Source of the DNA: Ardenticatenaceae bacterium
GTDB taxonomy: Bacteria > Chloroflexota > Anaerolineae > Promineifilales > Promineifilaceae
Length of the DNA: 64,000 bases
NCBI GenBank assembly: GCA_020634435.1
Contig: JACKBS010000010.1
Span: 186,001 to 250,000 of the forward strand
Reading direction: 5' to 3'
Position 1 is the first letter of the stretch; the number at the start of each line of letters is the position of its first letter. The translations under genes were made by a program, and so were the position numbers. The notes below the pieces were generated by a model. The model did not search any database. It had not been told where the DNA came from and worked only from the letters and a program-made list of their open reading frames with translations. This document shows, one piece after another, positions 58,274 through 64,000 of the stretch.

Positions 58274-59523
58274 CGCTGCCCACCTCCTTGTGCGGCCAGC
58301 AAACTTTCCAGGTCTAGCGCCAAAGCTTCTAACTCATCTTCCACAAAGTCAGACACAGCCGAGGGCACCCCTTCTTTGGTGCGGACCTGGCTGCGTACAT
58401 CCTGCACCAGCTGGTTTGTTTCGTAGCGCAGCACGCTTAGCCGGTCACGGCCTGGTTCTTCTTGCTCCAGGCTTTCATGGGACAGCAAGTAACGATCGAG
58501 CAGCAGCTGAATGACCCCCGCCAGCGGCAACGCGATGAGCGCACCAAGGACGCCGTACAGGGAACCAAATGCCAGCAAAGCCAACAAGGAGACTAACGGC
58601 CGTATTCCAATCGTCTGGCTCATCACGCGGGGCACCAAGAGGCTGTTCTCTAGCTGCTGGATGATGGTCGTGGCCACCACCACCCACAGCGCCGTGGCTG
58701 GCGAAACAGAAAGGCCAATGATGAAAGCGGGCACAGCGCCCAAAAACGGTCCCACAATCGGCACCGCTTCCAGCAGCCCGGCAAAAATGGCCAGCAGCAG
58801 GGCGTGGGGTAGTCCAATGAGCAGGTAGGCTACAAAAGCCAGGGCACCAATGATCAGGCAAAGCAGCCCCTGGCCTAGCAAATAACCACCCACAGTTTGC
58901 TCAATTTTTTGCACCAGCTCACGGGCATCGTTCCGCTTTTTGAGCGGCACCATCATGAAAAGCGCGTTTTTGACGTACTCACCCTCTAGCGTCCAGTAAA
59001 AGGTGAAGATAATCACCGCGACCGCCTGGGCGATGCCAATCACCAATTGTTCGCCCTGTGTGGCCTGGGGTGTGACCGGCATTTCCAGTTCGGGCAAGGC
59101 CTGGGTGCCGCCTGCTGCTGCGCTGCCCAAATCCGCAGGTAGCAGGCCTAGAAAGCGTTGCACCAGGAGGTTAGTGGATTTGTCCAGGTTTTGATACAGC
59201 AGTTGGTAACCTTCGCCCACGCTGCGGCCCAGCGCTGCGCCTTGTTCTACCAAAACAGGTACGGTGGCCCAGATCAGCACGACGACAAAGATAGCGATCA
59301 GGCTAAAGATGATGATTAGCCCAACCGGTTTGGCAATGCCGTGTTTTTCCAGCCAGAGTGCGCCAGGGCGAACGGCCGTACTCAAAATAAGCGCCGTCAG
59401 CAAAAGCAGCAATATCTCTTGAAAGCGGATGAGCAGCCAGAAGCAGAGCACAACGGCGGCGATGCCCAGTGTCCACCACACTAACTGACGCAAAGGAATT
59501 TCTAGAATTTCGAAGCGTGGCAT
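58270..59523 (-). CDS. AI-2E family transporter, paralogue 2
   Basis: 417 residues, about eight membrane helices. LLQIMEAVPIVGP-type motif is present as FAGLLEAVPIVGPFLGAVPA, followed by QQLENSLLVPRVMSQTIGIR and PLVSLLALLAFGSLYGVLGA, all canonical. The C-terminal tail is cytoplasmic and acidic (DELEALALDLESLLAAQGGG). It precedes and overlaps the second AI-2E gene. Confidence 0.9.
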   Translation of the reverse strand: MPRFEILEIPLRQLVWWTLGIAAVVLCFWLLIRFQEILLLLLTALILSTAVRPGALWLEKHGIAKPVGLIIIFSLIAIFVVVLIWATVPVLVEQGAALGRSVGEGYQLLYQNLDKSTNLLVQRFLGLLPADLGSAAAGGTQALPELEMPVTPQATQGEQLVIGIAQAVAVIIFTFYWTLEGEYVKNALFMMVPLKKRNDARELVQKIEQTVGGYLLGQGLLCLIIGALAFVAYLLIGLPHALLLAIFAGLLEAVPIVGPFLGAVPAFIIGLSVSPATALWVVVATTIIQQLENSLLVPRVMSQTIGIRPLVSLLALLAFGSLYGVLGALIALPLAGVIQLLLDRYLLSHESLEQEEPGRDRLSVLRYETNQLVQDVRSQVRTKEGVPSAVSDFVEDELEALALDLESLLAAQGGGQR

Positions 59524-59531
59524 TTAGGTAC

Positions 59532-61076
59532 CTACTCCCGAGCCATTTGGCGGCCCAACCGGAACCAGGCCACCAGCAGTAAAATGAAGGCAAATCCGTA
59601 GAGCGCTACAAACGGGATAGCTGGCGGGGCTTCACCGCGCAGCATCACGTCTTGCAGCATCACTGTGCCGTAGGTAGCAGGCAGCAGCCAGGAGACCCAG
59701 CGCACCAGCGGTGCCAATCGGTACAGAGCCAGGAAAAAGCCGCTAAAAAAGATGGATGCCAGCAGCGTCAACATGCCATACTGAATGGCCTGACTGTCGC
59801 TGTGTGCCGAAAGTGAAATGTTGAAGCCAATGCCCAGCGACGAAAGCAGCAGCGCCAGGATCACCAGACTGTAATTCCACCAGGAACCCAGCTGCGGCAT
59901 ACGCAGGCCCATCACCACCAGCGCGGTCAAAACGGCCGCTAAGCCGCCAACGATGAGCAGATAGCTGGTGTACTTGCCCGACAGCATTTCAAATGCCGAC
60001 ACGGGCGCAGCCCGAAACAGCTCCATGGCTCCACCTAGCTTTTCACGGATGATGCTGAGTCCGGCCAGCGTAATGGCCAGGTGTTGCAGCAGCAGGGCAA
60101 TCACCGCGGGTATGTAAAAATGCATCGGCTCCATTTGCGCCTGGGTAATGCTGAGCGTCTCGCTCACAAATGGGGTGACCAGTACGGTCGTGTCCATGCC
60201 GCGGAACTTTTCCAACAGTCCATCCACCCCTTCCAGCGAGCTTTCGATGTTAGCGGCCGTTTCTTGCCCTTCGGCGATTCTCGTCGTGGTTTCATCTTCG
60301 GTGATGGCCGTCACTTCGTCTATCTGGTCTTGCAAGGTTTCCATCTCGTTGAGCAGTTCAGTGGTGGTGCCGGTTTGTCCGCTGGCCTCTTCCACGTTGG
60401 CCATCAGGCTGACACCCGCGCCCAGCGCCAATTTTAAGGCATCTAGTTCGCCGTTGAGGGCCACGGCCGAATTATGTGCTTCTTCAATATCGCCCGACGC
60501 CAACGCCTCGCGAACGGCCGTTGCTTGCACCTTCGCCTGGCTTACATTTTCTTGCCACTGCCCAGCCTCATCTTGGCTGTTGGCCAGGGCGGTCATCAAC
60601 ACCTGCTGATTGATCGCTTCGGCATAACGCTGGCCCAGCACCCGCACGTACACTTCTTCAAACGGGTCAACTTCCGAGTGATAAAGAGTGAACTTTGACT
60701 GTTCATCATTCTCCCAGTCGGCCATGGGATCAATAGGAGTGACCACCACCAAGTCTACCTCGCGATCCCGCAGTTGGCGATCGGCTTCCGCGGCGTCGTG
60801 AACGATGCCCGCAAAAGCAATGCTGCTGCCCAACGACGTGGCGTACTCTTCGACCATACTTTCAATTTGGCTGCCCTCGGGCACCACAAACAGGGTGTTT
60901 AGCGTACGCGGCGTATCGCGGTAACCAATGCCAAACAGGAGCAAAATCAGAAATGGGCCCAAGATCATGGAAAAGACCAGCCGGGGCTGGTGCAAAATGA
61001 TCCGGGCTTCTTTGCTCACAAATGAAAAGATGCGGATGAGCATCCGCCAGAGGGAGTTGAAGAAGTTTTTAATCAT
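59532..61076 (-). CDS. ABC-2 type exporter permease with large extracytoplasmic domain
   Basis: 514 residues. One N-terminal membrane helix (RLVFSMILGPFLILLLFGIG), an extracytoplasmic domain (~45-300) with a coiled-coil-like part (ALKLALGAGVSLMANVEEAS, then LLNEMETLQDQIDEVTAI), and about five C-terminal helices. The element LSIIREKLGGAMELFRAAPV is the conserved loop of ABC-2 permeases. It resembles YhgE/Pip-type proteins; the substrate is not evident. It overlaps the ATPase gene by eight bases, and nine bases separate it from the AI-2E operon, which may be cotranscribed. Confidence 0.85.
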   Translation of the reverse strand: MIKNFFNSLWRMLIRIFSFVSKEARIILHQPRLVFSMILGPFLILLLFGIGYRDTPRTLNTLFVVPEGSQIESMVEEYATSLGSSIAFAGIVHDAAEADRQLRDREVDLVVVTPIDPMADWENDEQSKFTLYHSEVDPFEEVYVRVLGQRYAEAINQQVLMTALANSQDEAGQWQENVSQAKVQATAVREALASGDIEEAHNSAVALNGELDALKLALGAGVSLMANVEEASGQTGTTTELLNEMETLQDQIDEVTAITEDETTTRIAEGQETAANIESSLEGVDGLLEKFRGMDTTVLVTPFVSETLSITQAQMEPMHFYIPAVIALLLQHLAITLAGLSIIREKLGGAMELFRAAPVSAFEMLSGKYTSYLLIVGGLAAVLTALVVMGLRMPQLGSWWNYSLVILALLLSSLGIGFNISLSAHSDSQAIQYGMLTLLASIFFSGFFLALYRLAPLVRWVSWLLPATYGTVMLQDVMLRGEAPPAIPFVALYGFAFILLLVAWFRLGRQMARE

Positions 61077-62049
61077 TGATGTCCTCCGCGACGGCCGTTT
61101 CCTGGCGAATTAACTCTACAAAAATGTCGTCATACAGCGGCATGTGTTCGCTGGCCGACTCCACCACAATATCTTGCTCGTGGCACCAGTCCAGCAGCAG
61201 CGGCAGGGCCACGCTGGCGTCGTCCACAACAATCTCAATCCCCTGGCCACGCATCCGGGTAACTTTGCTATCTTTTACAAATGGCTGGCTGGCTAATTCT
61301 GTGCGCTGCGCTTCCGTGAGAACTTGCGCCGTCTGTAGGTGAATGATGTCTCCACCCATTGCCCGCCGTCTGAGCCCTTCTGGCGTTTCTACCATCAGCA
61401 AACGGCCGTTGGCCATTACGCCCACATAGTCGCAGTATGCCGCTTCATTTACATATTGCGTGGTAACAAACATCGTGTGGCCTTCGGCTTTGAGCTGTTG
61501 AAAATAATCCCAAAATTTGCGGCGCAGCACGGGATCGATGCCCGTTGTGGGCTCATCCATAAAAATAAGTTTGGGATCATGCACAATAGACGCCGCAAGG
61601 CTCAGGCGGCGCTGCATGCCCCCAGATAAATTGCGTACTTTTTTCTTTTCATGGCCGGTAAGTTCTACCAGCTCCAATAAATCTTTGAGGCGCTCATTGC
61701 GTTGCAGCGGCACGCCGTAAAGTGACGCCGCAAAATTCAAATTCTCCCAAACGGTTAAATCCGGGTAGAGCACAAACTGCTGCGGCATGTAGCCGATTTT
61801 GGCTCTGTCAGCGCGCCGAAACTTTTGTGGCTGGCGGTTCAGCACTTCCACATCGCCGCTGGTCGGCGTGTAGATGCCCAACAGCAGGCGTACGCTTGTT
61901 GTTTTGCCGCAGCCGCTGGGACCTATAAATCCAAAAATGACTCCCGCTGGAATTTCTAGATTGAGACCATCAACAATGGTTTTATTATTGATGCTCTTGG
62001 TCAGTTCTTGGGCGTAAATAATGTTTTCTTGAGCAGTCATTTCTGACAT
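61069..62049 (-). CDS. ABC-2 exporter ATP-binding protein
   Basis: 326 residues; ATG at 62049 or 62040. Walker A is FIGPSGCGKTTSVRLLLGIY, the Q-loop YMPQQFVLYPDLTVWENL, signature RNLSGGMQRRLSLAASIVHD, Walker B LIFMDEPTTGID and H-loop TTQYVNEA, with a Gln in place of His at the switch (T-T-Q-Y), which is seen in some ABC-2 ATPases. The C-terminal ~90 residues are an extension that may bind the permease. It forms a pair with the permease at 59532. Confidence 0.9.
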   Translation of the reverse strand: MSEMTAQENIIYAQELTKSINNKTIVDGLNLEIPAGVIFGFIGPSGCGKTTSVRLLLGIYTPTSGDVEVLNRQPQKFRRADRAKIGYMPQQFVLYPDLTVWENLNFAASLYGVPLQRNERLKDLLELVELTGHEKKKVRNLSGGMQRRLSLAASIVHDPKLIFMDEPTTGIDPVLRRKFWDYFQQLKAEGHTMFVTTQYVNEAAYCDYVGVMANGRLLMVETPEGLRRRAMGGDIIHLQTAQVLTEAQRTELASQPFVKDSKVTRMRGQGIEIVVDDASVALPLLLDWCHEQDIVVESASEHMPLYDDIFVELIRQETAVAEDIND

Positions 62050-62069
62050 TGCATAAAGCCCCTTTTGTA

Positions 62070-62106
62070 AAAAAATACCCCTGCACCAGCGGTGCAGAGG
62101 TATCTA
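62070..62106 (-). terminator. Terminator of the GlsB-like gene
   Basis: ATACCCCTGCACC and GGTGCAGAGGTAT form a stem of about 12 pairs with loop AGC; on the minus strand a T run follows. It lies 35 bases after the GlsB-like stop. Confidence 0.8.
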
Positions 62107-62139
62107 TTTTTCATGCTTTAACTAAAAAGCTTTGGATTA

Positions 62140-62400
62140 TTAGGACGCGCGGCGCAGAACACCGACGAGAAACAGAAGCACAATGGCTCCAACGGTGGCG
62201 ACAATCAGTGTCCAGAAGTTGAAACCTGTGTCACCCGGCAGGCCAAGTACGTTGAACAAGAACCCACCAACCAAAGCGCCAACAATACCGACAATGATAT
62301 TTGCCAGGGCGCCCATTTGAGCATCGCGGCCCATCACCATGCTGGCGATCCAACCTGCTGCTGCACCCAAGATAATCCATAAAATTAAGTTAACTAACAT
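62140..62400 (-). CDS. GlsB/YeaQ/YmgE family small membrane protein
   Basis: 86 residues from ATG 62400, with AAGGAGG six bases upstream. Three membrane helices follow the family text: NLILWIILGAAAGWIASMVM, GRDAQMGALANIIVGIVGAL and VGGFLFNVLG, with the G-x-x-A/G-G-W and N-I-I-V-G elements. These proteins are stress-induced in other bacteria; the mechanism is not known. It is a single gene with its own terminator. Confidence 0.92.
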   Translation of the reverse strand: MLVNLILWIILGAAAGWIASMVMGRDAQMGALANIIVGIVGALVGGFLFNVLGLPGDTGFNFWTLIVATVGAIVLLFLVGVLRRAS

Positions 62401-62646
62401 GTTTTGCCTCCTTCGCAAAGTTGATTAAGATGAAATAAAACTCAATTTGTTCTACGTGCTCCATCATACGAAATGACAGGGTCGGTTTCTATGTGTCTGG
62501 ATATATACGATAGATACAGTTTGTTTATGACCAGTACTGGCCATCCCTTTTAGTGGAGAGTGAACATTGAAAGAGCGCCCGTTAGCCAGGGATGGGGCAC
62601 AAGAGCATTAATCGTCAACCGAGAGAAAGTAATATAAAATATCAAT

Positions 62647-63531
62647 ATGACTCATTTCATGAATGCACTTGCCGGGCGTGGTGTGGCCCATGACCCTCAA
62701 ACACCGTCGTTGCAGATGGCTGATGTTTCAGTGGCTTATGCCGCTGGCGCCCAAAATGTTTCGGTGACGACCAATGGTGGAAACGGCCGTGTTTATGCCC
62801 TGCAACACATCAACTTTTCGGCCCAGCGCGGTGAGCGTATTGCCGTGGTTGGCCCCAATGGCGCAGGCAAAAGCACCTTGTTCAAGCTTATCGTGGGCAC
62901 GGTAAAGCCCAGCGAGGGGCAGGTTCACATTTTTGGCCACGGGCCAGATGGGCACATTTGCATTGGCTACGTGCCGCAGCGCAACGAGATCGATTGGTCC
63001 TTTCCGGTAACGGTGGAGGATGTGGTGATGATGGGGCGGGTGGGGCAGATTGGCCTTTTCCGCTGGCCACGCCGCGCTGATTGGGAAGTAGTCCACCACA
63101 GCCTGGAGCGGGTCGAAGCGACCCATCTGGCCAAAAAGCAGATTGGGGAGCTGTCTGGTGGGCAGCAGCAGCGCGTCTTCATCGCCCGTGCTCTGGCCCA
63201 AGAAGCGGAACTGCTCTTACTCGATGAACCGCTCAACGGCCTGGACCTGCCCAGCCAGCAAGCCATCTTTGATATTTTAGATGGGCTGCGGCCCGACGGC
63301 GTAACGGTGCTGGTCGCCACCCACGATTTGCAGCTGGCGGCAGACCGCTTCGACAAGATTATGCTGCTGAATCATCGCATTGTGGCCTTTGCGTCACCAA
63401 CGGCCGTACTCACCCCCGATAATTTACTGCAAGCCTACGGCGGCCATGTGCACCACCTGCCCGGCGCGGAGCAGGGCATTCTGGTGGACGACTGCTGCGG
63501 CCATGACGAGCCGGTGATCGGTGAACGGTAA
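62647..63531 (+). CDS. Zn/Mn-type ABC importer ATP-binding protein
   Basis: 294 residues. The first ~55 residues are an unusual extension; the start at 62647 is not certain and an ATG at 62659 or 62716 could be used. Walker A is VVGPNGAGKSTLFKLIVGTV, the Q-loop GYVPQRNEIDWSFPVTVEDV, signature IGELSGGQQQRVFIARALAQ, Walker B LLLLDEPLNGLD and H-loop VATHDLQ. The sequence PQRNEIDWSFPVTVEDVVMMG is characteristic of the ZnuC/MntB group. Its C-terminus is read through a heptad repeat tract. The permease follows after 62 bp. Confidence 0.88.
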   Translation: MTHFMNALAGRGVAHDPQTPSLQMADVSVAYAAGAQNVSVTTNGGNGRVYALQHINFSAQRGERIAVVGPNGAGKSTLFKLIVGTVKPSEGQVHIFGHGPDGHICIGYVPQRNEIDWSFPVTVEDVVMMGRVGQIGLFRWPRRADWEVVHHSLERVEATHLAKKQIGELSGGQQQRVFIARALAQEAELLLLDEPLNGLDLPSQQAIFDILDGLRPDGVTVLVATHDLQLAADRFDKIMLLNHRIVAFASPTAVLTPDNLLQAYGGHVHHLPGAEQGILVDDCCGHDEPVIGER

Positions 63532-63593
63532 TCCGTGAACCGTAGCGACTTTTCCACCGATAACCGTTAACCGTTTACCGTTTACCGATAACC
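63513..63593. repeat. Heptanucleotide tract spanning a gene end and the next start codon
   Basis: GGTGATC GGTGAAC GGTAATC, CGTGAAC CGTAGCG (63513-63547), then ACCGATA ACCGTTA ACCGTTT, ACCGTTT ACCGATA ACC (63556-63593), all in 7-base register and ending at the ATG of the permease. The tract replaces a normal ribosome-binding site. Confidence 0.85.
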
Positions 63594-64000
63594 ATGAATT
63601 TACTGCTTGATCCCCTTCAATTTTCCTTTATTGTGCGTGCCCTGATTGCGGCCGTTTTGGTGGGCATTGTGTGCTCGGTGCTGGGCACGTATGTGGTGCT
63701 GCGCGGCATGGCGTTTTTTGGCGATGCCCTGGCGCATACCATTCTGCCGGGTGTGGTGGTGGCCTTTTTGCTTGGCTGGCCGCTGGCGGTAGGGGCGCTG
63801 ATCATGGGTGTGTTTACGGCCGTTGGCATTGGGGCCCTCAGCAGCCGGGGTGTGGTAAAGGAAGACACAGCCATTGGCGTAATTTTTGCTGGGGCGTTTG
63901 CCTTGGGCGTGGCTTTGCTCTCGGTGACAGGGAATTATACGGTGGACCTGGCTCACTTTTTGTTTGGTAATTTGTTAGGGGTTTCAACGGGTGATTTGTG
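63594..64000 (+). CDS. Zn/Mn-type ABC importer permease, 3' end outside window
   Basis: The first 135 codons are visible: MNLLLDPLQFSFIVRALIAA, ICSVLGTYVVLRGMAFFGDA-type second helix (GIVCSVLGTYVVLRGMAFFG), LAHTILPGVVVAFLLGWPLA and KEDTAIGVIFAGAFALGVAL. This is the ABC-3 permease family (ZnuB/MntC), with about eight helices in the full protein. There is no ribosome site; the start codon directly follows the heptad tract. The substrate-binding protein gene is not in the window. Confidence 0.88.
   Translation, partial: MNLLLDPLQFSFIVRALIAAVLVGIVCSVLGTYVVLRGMAFFGDALAHTILPGVVVAFLLGWPLAVGALIMGVFTAVGIGALSSRGVVKEDTAIGVIFAGAFALGVALLSVTGNYTVDLAHFLFGNLLGVSTGDL

Larger units (their letters stand above)
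516..63823. repeat. Highly iterated palindrome ACGGCCGT (about 120 dispersed copies)
   Basis: Reading line by line I count about 120 exact copies of ACGGCCGT. The first is at 516-523 and the last at 63816-63823, and most copies are extended to AACGGCCGTT. With roughly 57 % G+C, one or two would be expected by chance in 64 kb. Copies lie in spacers (for example 19365, 23403, 40847) and inside genes. In genes they are read mostly as Thr-Ala-Val (ACG GCC GTN) or Asn/Asp-Gly-Arg (AAC GGC CGT), often in loops. Near-matches ATCGGCCGT, GCGGCCGT and ACGACCGT also occur. The pattern resembles HIP1 of cyanobacteria, but the sequence differs. The function is unknown. Confidence 0.95.

Noticed and set aside
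1..64000. CRISPR arrays, tRNA and rRNA genes
   Set aside because: No evenly spaced repeats with unique spacers, no cloverleaf with GTTCGA-type arm and no rRNA-like sequence was seen. The heptad and ACAGAG repeats lack spacers of constant length.

Overview
The window looks like chromosome from a member of the Chloroflexota, probably an Anaerolineae-like heterotroph. This is an inference from gene content: a fused E1 alpha-beta 2-oxoacid dehydrogenase, a MalT-like ATPase with a BTAD domain, lipoproteins with TolB-like repeats, a secreted GH5-like enzyme ending in YLPSIVK, and paired AI-2E family proteins. No rRNA, tRNA or marker gene is present to confirm it. G+C is roughly 55-58 % by eye, and genes lie on both strands in short operons with many 4-base ATGA overlaps.

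Layout. 0-9.6 kb: repair and housekeeping genes (MGMT-like fragment, SpoIIE-type phosphatase), a three-gene coupled operon (HxlR regulator, DCC-family oxidoreductase with an in-frame TGA, GNAT), a methyltransferase, and a menH / LigT-GNAT / arylamine N-acetyltransferase operon. 9.6-15.3 kb: an accessory stretch with a hairpin cluster, an orphan modA, an IS630-family element with a textbook -1 slippery site, a large STAND ATPase and a cluster of dispersed repeats. 15.3-26.4 kb: a gene of unknown function, two MFS exporters, the E1-E2 operon, a lipoprotein and a membrane Fe-S menaquinone reductase. 26.6-30.6 kb: a glycoside hydrolase / glycosyltransferase pair and a BrnT/BrnA-like toxin-antitoxin module. 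30.6-34.9 kb: an operon for a PPC-domain protein, an ECF vitamin-type transporter (S, T, A, A) and a YedF-like DsrE protein, preceded by a structured leader with a terminator. 34.9-43.4 kb: a GNAT gene, a PLP enzyme, a giant MalT/BTAD regulator and a secreted amylase. 43.4-50.1 kb: MarR, a GH5-like enzyme, decayed fragments, two lipoprotein paralogues and a second toxin-antitoxin pair. 50.2-56.3 kb: glycogen/alpha-glucan and glycolipid genes. 56.4-64 kb: HdeD, AI-2E pair, ABC-2 exporter, GlsB, and the start of a Zn/Mn-type ABC importer.

Three observations stand out. (1) The palindrome ACGGCCGT, usually as AACGGCCGTT, occurs about 120 times by my manual count, roughly once per 530 bp, in genes and in spacers. 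About one or two copies would be expected by chance. This is a highly iterated palindrome comparable to cyanobacterial HIP1. It is nearly absent from 9.3-15.1 kb and from the amylase gene. (2) The DCC-family gene has TGA exactly where the second cysteine of the CxxC redox motif belongs, followed 18 nt later by the loop of an 8-bp hairpin; it is a candidate CxxU selenoprotein. (3) Degenerate heptanucleotide tandem tracts, resembling cyanobacterial STRR repeats, lie in spacers and run in frame through coding sequence.

Three genes (the first BrnA-like antitoxin, the second EcfA, and a tandem GNAT) are broken by single-base indels in or near homopolymers. These could be real or could be sequencing errors, so the same caution applies to every isolated lesion here.
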